Shown here: positions 7,841 to 16,603 of the stretch, piece after piece
Numbering within the stretch: the stretch's first letter is position 1
How the letters are laid out: each line of letters opens with the position of its first letter
NCBI RefSeq assembly: GCF_000787395.1
Contig: NZ_JRAA01000001.1
Coordinates: 372,001 to 436,000 of the forward strand
DNA from: Solemya velum gill symbiont
Lineage (GTDB): Bacteria > Pseudomonadota > Gammaproteobacteria > Chromatiales > Chromatiaceae
DNA: 64,000 nucleotides
Reading direction: 5' to 3'
The notes under the pieces: model-generated
What the model saw: the letters and a program-made list of their open reading frames with translations, nothing else
Told to the model about the DNA's origin: nothing
Database searches by the model: none
Position numbers and translations under genes: made by a program

Positions 7841-7877
7841 ACTCTAGTACATGTTGAATCCCGTGCATTCAGCATCA

Positions 7878-9242
7878 TCAGTCCAGGCCAAGAATGTCTT
7901 TAGTGAAAAGTTCGGTATTGCCACCCTGACTTAGAATATCATCACCAATGTATCGGTATTCAGCGCATTGTTTGAGTAACTGCTGCTCTTTCTCATGAGC
8001 ATCAGCTCCGACTTCATAGTGCTCTATGTTAAGAATAGTGATCTTGTCCATGTCACCAGTGAACCTTTCCTCGACAGTTCTATTGGTGATGCCGATTTTG
8101 TAAACACGCTGATTTCGTGTTTCTATTTTTAAATAGTAGAGGATTGCCGGCTTGTCTGGATTGAAACCATGTTCGGCACATGATGGACAGCCTGTACCTG
8201 CTAAAATAGATCCTGGTGTCGCTTTCCATTCATGCTTACTCTGGCATTTAAATACTGTCTTGGTGTTAGCACTAATATAATCACCAACCAACTTTAATCC
8301 ACGTTCTCGAATTCTCTCATTGACTGTTTCTTTCGTTAACGGGGCATTACCAGCGCAAACGGGGCAATCCTGCCCTCCGATAACTTTATCCGGTATCGCC
8401 TCCCACAGGTGCCCATGTTTGCATTTGAAAGTTGTGTGAGTAATATCGTCAATGTATTTACCAGCCAAAAATAAACCCCGGTTAGCGATACATCTATTTA
8501 CATCTGCTCTCGATAACGTTGATCTGTTTGAGCAATAAGGGCAACCACTACCTTCTTTTTTGTATATAGATGAAGGAGCCGCTTCCCATTCATGTCCTTT
8601 CTTGCACCTGAACGTTGTTTTTGTATGGTTCGCACTATAATCGCCAATCAACTCTATACCACGCTCAGCAAGTCTTTCGTTTACGATTTCTTTGGTTAGC
8701 GGTGCAAGGCCAGCGCAAACCCTACAGCCTTTACCGGATAACACATCTCCTGGTTTTGTTTGCCATTCATGCCCTTTTTTGCATCTGAATGTGGCACGTG
8801 TATCTGTATTAACGTACTCACTGATCAACTCTATTCCACGTTTGGCAATTCGATCATTTACTATTTCTTTCGTTAGCGGAGCATTACCAGCACAAACAGG
8901 GCAACTGCTACCACGCATAACACTCCCTGGAGTAGCTAACCATTCATGACCCTTGCCGCACTTAAAAGTGGTTTTGGTTCTAGCGTTGGAGTAATTACCG
9001 ATTAGCTTAATTCTGCGGTCAGCGATTCTTTCATTGACTGCACTTTTTGATAAAGATGATCTGGTTGGGCAATGCGGACAACCTGTCCCACGCATCACAT
9101 TTCCAGGAGAGGCCTGCCACTCGTGTCCATTTTGACATCTGAATGTTGTGATTTTGGCTTTGTTTGAATACTCACCAACCAACTCTATCTCACGATCAGA
9201 CAGGCGTTGATTAACGATTTCTTTGGTGAGTTTCTTTGGCAT
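7878..9242 (-). CDS. six-fold zinc-finger array fused to a GIY-YIG nuclease-like domain
   Basis: This 454-residue protein holds six tandem repeats of about 60 residues. Each carries a helix like LTKEIVNERIAKRGIEL, then F-x-C-x3-HEW and a C-x2-C pair. The putative metal ligands are C36/H40/C55/C58, C95/H99/C114/C117, C154/H158/C173/C176, C213/H217/C234/C237, C274/H278/C293/C296 and C333/H337/C352/C355. The pattern resembles treble-clef/zinc-ribbon repeats (DUF4379-like). Residues 366-450 look like a GIY-YIG (T5orf172/MUG113-type) domain: LYY (368-370), YKIGIT (381-386), R388, and a late E444 in NTELF. DNA recognition by the array with cleavage by the C-terminus is likely but inferred. The start has no clear ribosome site. 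It lies just outside attR and could be mobile, defensive or homing in nature. Confidence 0.7.
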   Translation of the reverse strand: MPKKLTKEIVNQRLSDREIELVGEYSNKAKITTFRCQNGHEWQASPGNVMRGTGCPHCPTRSSLSKSAVNERIADRRIKLIGNYSNARTKTTFKCGKGHEWLATPGSVMRGSSCPVCAGNAPLTKEIVNDRIAKRGIELISEYVNTDTRATFRCKKGHEWQTKPGDVLSGKGCRVCAGLAPLTKEIVNERLAERGIELIGDYSANHTKTTFRCKKGHEWEAAPSSIYKKEGSGCPYCSNRSTLSRADVNRCIANRGLFLAGKYIDDITHTTFKCKHGHLWEAIPDKVIGGQDCPVCAGNAPLTKETVNERIRERGLKLVGDYISANTKTVFKCQSKHEWKATPGSILAGTGCPSCAEHGFNPDKPAILYYLKIETRNQRVYKIGITNRTVEERFTGDMDKITILNIEHYEVGADAHEKEQQLLKQCAEYRYIGDDILSQGGNTELFTKDILGLD

Positions 9243-9461
9243 GAGTGAACTATATCACTAGACTGGCTAATGACTGCTTTCGGTTATGAAATTACCTGAT
9301 CGATGCAACACATTGGGTCAATCGTTCTGTCGGAATCAGGTTTATACATTAATCCCTAACAATACTTTCGCGGAGATTCAATCCGCAGTAAATACTCCTC
9401 TCTCATGGTTTTTAGTAATCTCCTGCCATAAAGACAGGAGACTATATAAAGAATAATATTA

Positions 9462-10268
9462 TTAGGGTGATACACAGGATGGGTATTGAGCAGTATCGCC
9501 TAAATAGGCATATGTAGCAGATACACCTGTTCCCCATGGGAGTGCCTGATGATTACGCCAGCCATCTTTGTCCGGATTATTATCCGGTGTGTCTGTACAA
9601 ACATCCGCGGTATGCTCATCGATAACGCCGTTGTTGTTCAGATCAAGGTAATTATGATGAAGTGCTTCGTGGCCGAGTAAAGAATGTGGAACGCCTTTTT
9701 TACCTTTTCCCAAGAGATCTGTTTGTCCAATAGCTTCGAGTGAGTCGACACCCAGAGGAGCAAAAAATGCTTCTAATTCACGCCCTACAAATCCTTCCCA
9801 GATATTACGGACATTGGTAAAGGCGGTTCCTGTAACACCATGCGCACCTGGATCTGTAAGAATGTTGGCTGCAAGGACACTACGAAATCCTGTACGGCAT
9901 AAGGTAGTAATTGGAGTGTTTTCATCACCACCTAAACCAGTAATGACGGCAACAACTGCATCAAAGAAAAATTGTGGATCTTGATCACCATATCCTACGA
10001 TATGCGGAAAAGGAACATTATATGCTTCCTGATTATTTGCTAGCCCATTGGGGTTGATTGGATGCCCGGCTCTGTATTCCCGGAGTCTACGGACGTCAAT
10101 AAGAACAGTTCCAGTTTGCATTTCAAGAAATTCACCGGCAGAACTAATTTCTGAATTGTAGCTGCGTGGTAAATCATAGCGACTTCCTTCCGCAGATACT
10201 GTGCTTAAACAGAATAGTGTCATTATTGAAATAAAGCATATAGCCTTTATAGTTTTTTTCATTTTCAT
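9462..10268 (-). CDS. secreted rhodanese-like protein under c-di-GMP riboswitch control
   Basis: This 268-residue protein has a signal peptide (residues 1 to about 26, ending TVSA-E). A rhodanese-like domain follows, with LIDVRRLREYRAGHP (56-70) and the active-site loop CRTGFRS beginning at C124. The catalytic cysteine is present, so sulfur transfer or thiosulfate/phosphate-analogue chemistry in the periplasm is plausible. The C-terminal 80 residues hold a calcium-loop-like DLNNNGVIDE (209-218), two more cysteines (C224, C258 region) and several histidines; no family is recognised there. A ribosome site (AGAGAGGAAAA) directly precedes ATG 10268. The 5' leader contains a GEMM-I riboswitch, which ties expression to c-di-GMP. 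Confidence 0.75.
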   Translation of the reverse strand: MKMKKTIKAICFISIMTLFCLSTVSAEGSRYDLPRSYNSEISSAGEFLEMQTGTVLIDVRRLREYRAGHPINPNGLANNQEAYNVPFPHIVGYGDQDPQFFFDAVVAVITGLGGDENTPITTLCRTGFRSVLAANILTDPGAHGVTGTAFTNVRNIWEGFVGRELEAFFAPLGVDSLEAIGQTDLLGKGKKGVPHSLLGHEALHHNYLDLNNNGVIDEHTADVCTDTPDNNPDKDGWRNHQALPWGTGVSATYAYLGDTAQYPSCVSP

Positions 10269-10310
10269 TTTTCCTCTCTAATGTACTTGATTAACCGGCA
10301 TACATAGAAA

Positions 10311-10362
10311 GGGGCGGCACTATTGAAATCAGCATGATCATGCTGACTATCTGTGCAACCCC
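10311..10362 (-). promoter_or_regulatory. candidate expression platform of the c-di-GMP riboswitch
   Basis: On the minus strand the aptamer's 3' segment GGGGTTGCAC (10362-10353) can pair with GTGCCGCCCC (10320-10311) with one wobble and one mismatch, followed by TTTCTATGTAT. Nested inside is an 18-bp perfect palindrome TCAGCATGATCATGCTGA (10329-10346). The pairing would compete with the aptamer's closing helices. It could therefore act as a terminator relieved by ligand (an ON switch). Folding has not been computed. Confidence 0.4.
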
Positions 10363-10438
10363 GCTACCTTTAACACGTGAGTGTTAGTCAGGCCGGTGGC
10401 TTTGCGTCCCTCTCTTTCAAGAGGTTTGCCTTTGACAG
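10351..10438 (-). promoter_or_regulatory. c-di-GMP-I (GEMM-I) riboswitch aptamer
   Basis: Read on the minus strand, the 88-nt segment carries the GEMM-I core in order: AGGCAAACC, a stem capped by a GAAA tetraloop (CTCTTGAAAGAGAGG), GGACGCAAAGCC, ACCGGCCT, a variable P3 hairpin (TAACACTCACGTGTTA) and AGGTAGCGGGGTTGC. The outer stem is CTGT/ACAG. It closely parallels the Vibrio cholerae Vc2 aptamer, including the tetraloop-receptor arrangement. It lies about 80 nt upstream of the rhodanese-like gene. Confidence 0.9.
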
Positions 10439-10912
10439 AAAGAATATCTAACTGCATTTCGCCAGATAGTTCATCCTGTAAGAATGTTATCTATCTGGCG
10501 TATGTTTCAGGATAGACAAGATAATATAATGAGCAAATAGAATGGACTTATCGTTATGACGTAAGGTCGTTGATTATTTTGTGTAATGTATTTGCCTCTT
10601 GGGGTCGTTGGTAGTTGTTCAGCCATCGCACTCCCAATTTATTCCATATTTAAGTTCAGAGTAAAAACTCTCCAACTGATTGAGTAATCTTGAATAATGT
10701 TCATGGTGGGCCAGTCTGTTACAACAATCGATGAAAGATGGCAGTAGAAATAAGGAGTTAGTGCTTTGAACTCATAAATACATAAATAGAATGATTCTTG
10801 TAGACTATGCCTTTGAGGGATGCCTTTTGACATAAAGTGGCTATCTACACTTCTGTCTAATCAGGTTGAGATCAGCCCATAACTACGAATGCATTTAAGT
10901 GGAAAAGTATTA
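10439..10912. other. intergenic region with a 10-bp inverted repeat
   Basis: This 470-base divergent region separates the riboswitch-controlled gene from the UDP-xylose synthase gene. CGCCAGATAG (10460-10469) and CTATCTGGCG (10491-10500) form a perfect 10-bp inverted repeat 21 bases apart, just upstream of the riboswitch, suitable as an operator. A minus-strand open frame at 10639-10833 has no recognisable feature and is probably chance. Promoters for both flanking genes must lie here, but I cannot place them with confidence. Confidence 0.4.
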
Positions 10913-11902
10913 ATGCGCCAGTACGAATTAAGTAAACAGATACTGGTTACCGGTGGAGCCGGTTTCCTGGGATCTCATTTGTGTGAGAATTTACTGGAGA
11001 AGGGCCACGAAGTTCTTTGCCTGGACAACCTGTTCACTGGTATCAAGCAGAATATTGATCATTTACGTGACCACCCGTGTTTCGAATTCCTTCGTCATGA
11101 TGTGACCTTCCCGCTATACGTAGAGGTAGACGAAATTTACAATCTGGCCTGTCCGGCATCACCTGTTCATTACCAGCATGACCCGGTGCAAACGACAAAA
11201 ACAAGTGTGCATGGAGCCATAAACATGCTTGGGCTGGCCAAGCGGCTCAATGCTCGTATCTTTCAAGCGAGTACTAGTGAGGTCTATGGAGACCCAACAA
11301 CTTCTCCCCAGGTCGAATCCTACTGGGGCAACGTCAATCCAATTGGGATGCGGAGTTGCTACGATGAAGGGAAACGCTGTGCCGAGACACTTTTTTTCGA
11401 CTACTACCGTCAGCATAAGCTTGATATCCGTGTCGCACGCATCTTCAATACTTACGGCCCTCGCATGCACCCTAACGATGGGCGAGTAGTCAGCAACTTC
11501 ATTGTGCAGGCTCTGAAGGGCGAAGATCTCACCCTTTACGGTGATGGTCAGCAAACACGCTGTTTTTGCTATGTGGATGACCTTATAGAAGGCATCGTCC
11601 GTTTCATGGAATTGCCTGAGGGGGAGAATGGAACCCCCGGTTTTCCCGGTCCGATTAACTTTGGTGACCCTGTTGAAGTTACTATTCAGCAACTGGCCGA
11701 AAAAGTGATTGAACTCACCAATTCAAGGTCAAAAATTGTTTTTCAGCCCTTGCCATCTGATGACCCCAAGCAGCGCAAACCCGACATCAGCCTTGCACGT
11801 ACGTATCTCGATGGGTGGCAACCAGAAATTAAACTGGAAGAAGGTTTAATGAAAACTATCGATTACTTCGATGGATGGTTTTTACCCCGATTAAGTGAAT
11901 GA
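10913..11902 (+). CDS. UDP-glucuronate decarboxylase (UDP-xylose synthase)
   Basis: This extended short-chain dehydrogenase converts UDP-glucuronate to UDP-xylose with bound NAD in the cytoplasm, supplying a pentose donor for surface polysaccharide. It shows the NAD loop [11 protein letters not shown], the UXS-typical [13 protein letters not shown], the STSEVYGDP segment, the catalytic SCYDEGKR (Y-x3-K) and the [21 protein letters not shown] signature. Starting at ATG 10913 gives 329 residues. A longer frame from 10889 adds eight residues but lacks a ribosome site, whereas GGAAAA precedes 10913. A glycosyltransferase gene follows 48 bases later. Identification is firm by motif. Confidence 0.92.
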   Translation: MRQYELSKQILVTGGAGFLGSHLCENLLEKGHEVLCLDNLFTGIKQNIDHLRDHPCFEFLRHDVTFPLYVEVDEIYNLACPASPVHYQHDPVQTTKTSVHGAINMLGLAKRLNARIFQASTSEVYGDPTTSPQVESYWGNVNPIGMRSCYDEGKRCAETLFFDYYRQHKLDIRVARIFNTYGPRMHPNDGRVVSNFIVQALKGEDLTLYGDGQQTRCFCYVDDLIEGIVRFMELPEGENGTPGFPGPINFGDPVEVTIQQLAEKVIELTNSRSKIVFQPLPSDDPKQRKPDISLARTYLDGWQPEIKLEEGLMKTIDYFDGWFLPRLSE

Positions 11903-11950
11903 TTCTTTCCTGCTAACAGTGGAAAAACGAGGTCTATCTTGGAATCGAGT

Positions 11951-12685
11951 ATGTCAGTTGTTTATCTGGTTCATGGAACAGACCTGGAAAAGATGCTGGA
12001 AAACAGTGTAAGAACACTATTGAGGCATTGCGAAAACATAGATGTCATCATTTATTATACGGATGATTCAAATACCCACTATGACCAAGTTGCGCAGAAG
12101 TTTGGTGTGCGTGTAATTCCTGTTGAAGACATCACTGGAAACAGAGAGTACAGCAACTTCGGAACGGAAAATTTTAATCGTGTCACATCACTTAAGTGGA
12201 AGATAATCCTTCAAACCCTTGACTTGGGATACGATACCGTTGTTTTCTCCGATTGTGATATTGCGTTTGTTCAGGATTTTCGGCCATATATTGAATCTGC
12301 AGTCAGGTATTATCCGGTTGGCGTGCAATCAGAATCATCATCCATGTTTCCTCCCGCTTTTTGTACCGGCTTCATGTACTTCAACAAGTCGACGAAGCCG
12401 TTTCTTGAGCGGCTCAAGGAAATTAATCAAAATGTGCTAGGAGAATATAACGATCAAGAGGTATTCAATCGGACTTTAGGAAATACGCCTAAGTTGTACA
12501 GGGATATTCTGACGTTACCAGAGAGCTTGTTTCCGAATGGACTCCATAGTCGCTCCTTCGTGGGAAAAGATTTTGAAGGGCTTTTCGGGGAATTATCACC
12601 ATTCTTATTCCATGCAAACTTTGTCAAAGGTGTGCAGGAACAGATTGATCTTCTCAAGTATGTAAACTTGTGGGAGATTGCTTGA
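11951..12685 (+). CDS. nucleotide-sugar glycosyltransferase (Nucleotid_trans-like)
   Basis: A GT-A-fold glycosyltransferase of about 244 residues. The metal-binding acidic motif is visible in YDTVVFSDCDIAFVQDF, and the family pattern continues with FCTGFMYFNKS, NDQEVFN and LFPNG, then PFLFHANFVKG. This ordering matches the nucleotide-diphospho-sugar transferase family PF03407. It probably adds a sugar, perhaps xylose from the preceding UDP-xylose synthase, to a polysaccharide or protein; the acceptor is unknown. Start choice is open: ATG 11951 has GGA seven bases upstream, and TTG 11939 has GAGG upstream. There is no signal peptide, so it acts in the cytoplasm. Confidence 0.75.
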   Translation: MSVVYLVHGTDLEKMLENSVRTLLRHCENIDVIIYYTDDSNTHYDQVAQKFGVRVIPVEDITGNREYSNFGTENFNRVTSLKWKIILQTLDLGYDTVVFSDCDIAFVQDFRPYIESAVRYYPVGVQSESSSMFPPAFCTGFMYFNKSTKPFLERLKEINQNVLGEYNDQEVFNRTLGNTPKLYRDILTLPESLFPNGLHSRSFVGKDFEGLFGELSPFLFHANFVKGVQEQIDLLKYVNLWEIA

Positions 12686-12691
12686 GCTATC

Positions 12692-12963
12692 AGTTCCTCT
12701 GATTCGGGTTCGCTGGTCATTGATAGTATTACAGCAGGCGGCAAGTTGGATGCGCCAGTTCCACAGCGTATCTTCCGGGCAACAATGGAAGGATTGATTG
12801 CAGCAGCACTGTTGTTTGGAGGAGGGGCAGATGCCCTGGGCGCATTACAATCTGCGGCAATTACAGTCGGACTGCCATTACAGCCGTGCTGTTAGCAATG
12901 TGTGTTGCGCTCTATATGGGACTGAAGCACGAGGAACGGTTTGTCCTGAATAACAAAAATTAA
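12692..12963 (+). pseudogene. remnant of a BCCT-family transporter C-terminus
   Basis: The stretch translates as SSDSGSLVIDSITAGGKLDA, then PVPQRIFRATMEGLIAAALL, close to the late transmembrane region of betaine/choline/carnitine transporters. After GLP the frame breaks: one T seems missing near 12878. Reading then resumes as AVLLAMCVALYMGLKHEERF and reaches TAA at 12961-12963. The N-terminal three quarters of the transporter are absent, so this is a dead fragment fused behind the glycosyltransferase gene by a past rearrangement. Confidence 0.8.
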
Positions 12964-13017
12964 ATCTGTTAATCGAACAGAAGAAAGTCAGTAATAGACT
13001 GGAGAGCCGGACATAAT

Positions 13018-13041
13018 AAAGCCCCTGAGGACAGGGGCTTT
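13018..13041. terminator. bidirectional Rho-independent terminator
   Basis: AAAGCCCCTG and CAGGGGCTTT form a perfect 10-bp stem with loop AGGA. It sits between the BCCT remnant (plus) and the convergent EF-hand gene (minus) and has A/T-rich flanks on both sides. Confidence 0.8.
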
Positions 13042-13085
13042 ATCGTTATACTCGAGAGTATGATTCGTCTGAATACATTACTGTA

Positions 13086-13313
13086 TTAAGCGCAATCTCC
13101 TGCTGCAGCCTGGTACTCATCAACATCCAGTTTGCCGTCTTTATTTGTATCCGATTCTTCAAATTTTGCATCAATACCACTGTCAGCAAATTCAGTAGCA
13201 TCTACAAAACCATCGCCATTGGCGTCAGCTTTTGGGAATTCTTTTTGAGCAAATGCAATGTTGCTAGTCAGAAGCAGAGCAAGGGCAGCAAAGATTACTG
13301 ATGTCATTTTCAT
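13086..13313 (-). CDS. small periplasmic EF-hand protein
   Basis: This 75-residue protein has a signal peptide (1 to about 22, NIAFA-Q) and two canonical EF-hand loops, DANGDGFVDATEF (D30-E41) and DTNKDGKLDVDEY (D55-E66). Both have aspartates at loop positions 1 and 3 and glutamate at 12. It should bind calcium in the periplasm or outside the cell. A ribosome site AAGGA precedes the ATG at 13313. It is monocistronic, convergent with the upstream plus-strand genes and ended by the terminator at 13018. Its partner and role are unknown. Confidence 0.8.
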   Translation of the reverse strand: MKMTSVIFAALALLLTSNIAFAQKEFPKADANGDGFVDATEFADSGIDAKFEESDTNKDGKLDVDEYQAAAGDCA

Positions 13314-13586
13314 TTGATTGGTCCTTTTAATTTACAAATTGGCTGATTTCCATTATAGACTCGTAGAATGAAAAACAGTTCATACAAAGCAATATGATTA
13401 TACTGTGAGATGGCAGAAATGACCAGAATCCGGGTTAATTCATCAAAAAAGATTAGAGATAATTAACATCGTATAAAATCTATAATCCTTTGTAATTGCA
13501 GTAATAATTATTTCTCTTTCAGCTCGAAGCTCAGCAGATTATCATGCATGTGTGACGCTTTTGGCTAATCTCTAGGGCCGTAATGC

Positions 13587-15875
13587 CTAGTAGGTATAAT
13601 CGTAGTTTCTGTATTTCCCGTACTTGTAATATCCACCATATCCGGAGGCACCCTGGTGCATCTGGTTGAGCACGCCACCGATGATATGGCTGTCGACCTG
13701 GTGCAGGCGCTTCACACCTTCCTTAACGAGGTGGTAGGGCGTTGATTCAGCCTTGATAACGTAGATAACCCCCGATGCCTGGTTGGCAACCAGTATGGCA
13801 TCACTGACAAGCTGTGTCGGTGCGGTATCGATGATGACCCTGTCGTAGTGTGAGGCGAGTTTCTGTAGTGCTTCGGAAAAACGTTGTGAAGAGAGCAGTT
13901 CCTGCGGATTTGGCGGGATCATGCCGGCAGGTAGTATGTCGATACCTGCATCTTCATTGTGGTGGATGCAATTAGCCTCTTCCTCGGTTCCAGCCACGAG
14001 GTCAGAGAGTCCAGGTGTGTTCTTTTCTATACCAAAGTGCGGGCCAAGACTTGCACGGCGCATATCGGCATCGATCAGCAGAATCTTTTCCAGTTGCCCA
14101 AGTGCGACTGCAAGGTTGATCGAGACGGTTGTTTTTCCTTCACCGGGGACTGAGGAGGTGACAGCAACAACCTTGTCTGGTGAATCGAGGGAGGTGAGTA
14201 GAACTCCTGTCCGTATAGTACGAATCGATTCAGAGAAGAGTGATTTCTGGTCGTCGATATACATTCTTTCTGGCGATAAATCACTTTTGTCCGATTTCAG
14301 AACCTGCAGGTTGCCAAGAGTGGCAATGCCGATCTTCTCTTCGATATCCTGACTGTTCTTCAGGGTATCGTTGATGTAATCGAGCAGGAAGGCGAGCAAC
14401 AGCCCAAGAAAGAGTCCGCCCAGCGACGCAATCACAACAATACGCTCCAGGTTTGGCCAGTAGTGGCCACCAGGTACTCTTGCTTCATCGATGATTCGTG
14501 CATTAGGTGTGTTGTTGCCGCTGGAGATATTGGTCTCCTTGAAGCGTGTCAGAAACGTATCGTACAGCTTCTGGTCAGCCCCGAGATTCCGTTCGAGTGC
14601 CCTGTATTCAGCCTGCTTACTGTCGATTGCGTGTGCCTGCAGTTTCAGGTCATCAAACTGCTTCTGCAATTTCGTTTCCAGCCACTGTGCACGTTCAAAC
14701 TCCTTGTCGATATTGTTAAGTACGATATCGACCTCTTTTTTCATGCGGCTGATTCGTGTCTGGTGGCCTGCTTTTGCAGCGATCATTTTGGGGTGCTTGG
14801 GGCCGTATCGCTTTGCAAGCTGTGCTATTTCCAGCTCGGAATCCAGTTCCTCGCGTTTGGCTTCCTTGATATTCTCGTATTCGATCAGGGAAGGGTGGTT
14901 GACTGCCTCATTAAAAGGGAGTTCGCGCAGACGATCGATATCCTTGACGATTTTTTCGAGTGTAATACGGTTTTTCTGTGCGTCGGTGAGGTTGTTGAAG
15001 GCGTCTTCCATCTGTCTGCCAAGAATGGAACTACCGCTTTCGAGGTTGACGATTTTCTCTTTTTCACGGAACGCCAGCAGCTTCTTTTCAGACTCGTTGA
15101 TCGATGCTTTCAGATCCATTGTACGATCTGTCAGATACTGGGTCGCGTTTTTGTATGAATCGAGGCGTGACTCGAGATCAAATTCAATGAAGAGGTTTGC
15201 AATTTTATTCGCCATTTCGGCGGCAAAATCCGGGTCATTCGAGTTGAAACCAAACCTGTAGAGCATGGTGTTTTCGATATGCTCAAATTCAATGCCTCCC
15301 TGTATCATGGCGAGTGCCTGTACTTTCAATGTCTCTTTGGTTTGTAGAGAAGTAACAGGTTCTGTCGGCCGCAGGAGTGTTGCCATCCAGTCAGGCAGGT
15401 AGCTGAGCCAATCGATTTGCAGGGTCGCACGGCTCTCTTTCATGTTTTCAGGATCGAAGTAGGGGTGGTTCCATAGTTCAAGTCTGTCGACGACACGCTC
15501 AGCAAAATCCCGTGATTTGAGAATGACGCTCTGGGTGTTGAAAATACGTTCACCCTTGAATCGTCTTTCAAACTCGTTGAAGCTGGACTCTTTGACTGTT
15601 CCCTGATCCTGGGTTTGCGGCGTGAACTCCAGCATGGCGAGAGCCTTGTACTTCGGTTCCAGTGAAGCAGCATAGAGATAGGCAATGATAGCTGCAACCA
15701 GTGTCAGGCTGACGATGCCCCATTTGTGCTTGAGCGCAACTTTCACATACTGATGAATGTTGATGCGCTTTTCATCCTTCCGGATGTGCGTTGGATCGGG
15801 CTGCGGTGCCTGGCGATGTGCCTTGTAGCTTTCGTATGAGAGCTCGTCGTCAGCGATCTGTTCGTTGTCAGCCAT
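13587..15875 (-). CDS. Wzz/BY-kinase: exopolysaccharide chain-length regulator and tyrosine autokinase
   Basis: This 762-residue inner-membrane protein combines a Wzz-type polysaccharide co-polymerase with a bacterial tyrosine kinase. TM1 lies near residues 52-70, a long periplasmic coiled region spans about 75-470, and TM2 lies at about 477-500. The cytoplasmic kinase has Walker A VPGEGKTT (576-583), Walker A' LLIDADMRR (599-607) and later VIIDTAPTQLVSDA. A tyrosine-rich tail (GYGGYYKYGKYRNYDYTY) is the expected autophosphorylation cluster. It partners with the Wza-type export protein encoded immediately upstream, whose stop overlaps its ATG (TGATG). Phosphorylation cycling should control polymer length and export. 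Confidence 0.93.
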   Translation of the reverse strand: MADNEQIADDELSYESYKAHRQAPQPDPTHIRKDEKRINIHQYVKVALKHKWGIVSLTLVAAIIAYLYAASLEPKYKALAMLEFTPQTQDQGTVKESSFNEFERRFKGERIFNTQSVILKSRDFAERVVDRLELWNHPYFDPENMKESRATLQIDWLSYLPDWMATLLRPTEPVTSLQTKETLKVQALAMIQGGIEFEHIENTMLYRFGFNSNDPDFAAEMANKIANLFIEFDLESRLDSYKNATQYLTDRTMDLKASINESEKKLLAFREKEKIVNLESGSSILGRQMEDAFNNLTDAQKNRITLEKIVKDIDRLRELPFNEAVNHPSLIEYENIKEAKREELDSELEIAQLAKRYGPKHPKMIAAKAGHQTRISRMKKEVDIVLNNIDKEFERAQWLETKLQKQFDDLKLQAHAIDSKQAEYRALERNLGADQKLYDTFLTRFKETNISSGNNTPNARIIDEARVPGGHYWPNLERIVVIASLGGLFLGLLLAFLLDYINDTLKNSQDIEEKIGIATLGNLQVLKSDKSDLSPERMYIDDQKSLFSESIRTIRTGVLLTSLDSPDKVVAVTSSVPGEGKTTVSINLAVALGQLEKILLIDADMRRASLGPHFGIEKNTPGLSDLVAGTEEEANCIHHNEDAGIDILPAGMIPPNPQELLSSQRFSEALQKLASHYDRVIIDTAPTQLVSDAILVANQASGVIYVIKAESTPYHLVKEGVKRLHQVDSHIIGGVLNQMHQGASGYGGYYKYGKYRNYDYTY

Positions 15876-16503
15876 CAGAAAAAGCTCTCGCCGACAAAGA
15901 GTGTGTCGCTGGGTTTTATCTTGTGACTGAGAGTCGTCTTGTCGCCTTTCTCGCTGGTTGAACCGGCTTTATTCACGTAGAGCTTGCTACGTGAAGCCAG
16001 GTCACTGAATCCACCGGCTTTTTGCACTGCCTGCTGGAATGTCATGCCGGGTTGATATTCGTGCCAGCCAGGCTCCTTGACTGCACCCCGATAAAAAATT
16101 CTCTGTAGGAGTTCATAGTGACACTGACAACAGGTTTGACGAGGTAAGGCCCCTTGAGTTTTCGGGTGATCTCCTTTTCTATCTGGTTGGGTGTCATGCC
16201 GTGGACACGAACTTCGCCTAGCAGGGGGAAAAAGATTGTGCCTTCGTCATTGACTTCAACCGTGACGCTAAGGTCTTCTTCGTTGAGGACATAGACATCG
16301 AACTTATCGCCCTTGTCGACCCGATAATTGCTCACATCATCATTCACAGCAAGTGCGAGCGGTGCAAGACAGGTTAACACCAGAATAAGTAGTATGTTGA
16401 AATATCGAGGCTGAGGGTTTAGCTTGCTCATCAATATCGAGGATATCACTTTTTTTTCATTCAATTTCATTGCATTTCCATATGGTTGTTGCAATCCATG
16501 CAT
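15875..16503 (-). pseudogene. Wza-type polysaccharide export protein, frameshifted
   Basis: The N-terminal part (from 16503) has a signal peptide and the Poly_export signature YRVDKGDKFDVYVLNEEDLS, then FFPLLGEVRVHGMT. After YREFFI the frame leaves the family and stops at 16042. Reading one base over restores GAVKEPGWHEYQPGMTFQQA and an SLBB-like ending ...KIKPSDTLFVGESFF, with a TGA overlapping the kinase ATG at 15875. The full span is 629 bases, one short of a codon multiple. A single base is missing in or near CCCC (16086-16089) or the AAAAAA run (16093-16098). Either the locus cannot export polymer in the usual way, or this is a sequencing error. Translation could begin at 16503 or at later in-frame ATGs. 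Confidence 0.85.
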
Positions 16504-16603
16504 CTTCCAGAAAGGATTACCTCTGGGGTTTCACATCTGCGTGTATTGGATGATCATAGTAGAAGAATCAAATTGGTTTAATTTCCTTGCGTGCGATGCA
16601 CGG

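Larger units (their letters stand above)
6984..7877. other. gene-poor right end of the tRNA-Val island
   Basis: About 0.9 kb has no convincing gene. An open frame at 7084-7365 (plus strand, 93 codons) has no recognisable domain, no clear ribosome site and an unremarkable composition, and I doubt it. The stretch contains a one-hairpin repeat (7365-7400), three phased TGASTTRGGTGCAT repeats (7709-7789) and the attR copy of the tRNA-Val end (7822-7840). The rest is AT-rich with no pattern I can name. Confidence 0.5.

Noticed and set aside
9269..9290. AATGACTGCTTTCGGTTATG as another hairpin-repeat copy
   Set aside because: Only the left arm is present; no matching right arm, so it is not counted.
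10329..10346. 18-bp palindrome as a stand-alone operator
   Set aside because: It lies inside the riboswitch leader between pairing segments, so an RNA role is more likely than a protein-binding site.
10639..10833. 64-codon minus-strand open frame upstream of the UDP-xylose synthase gene
   Set aside because: Low-complexity-free but without ribosome site, domain or plausible context; more likely chance in a divergent promoter region.
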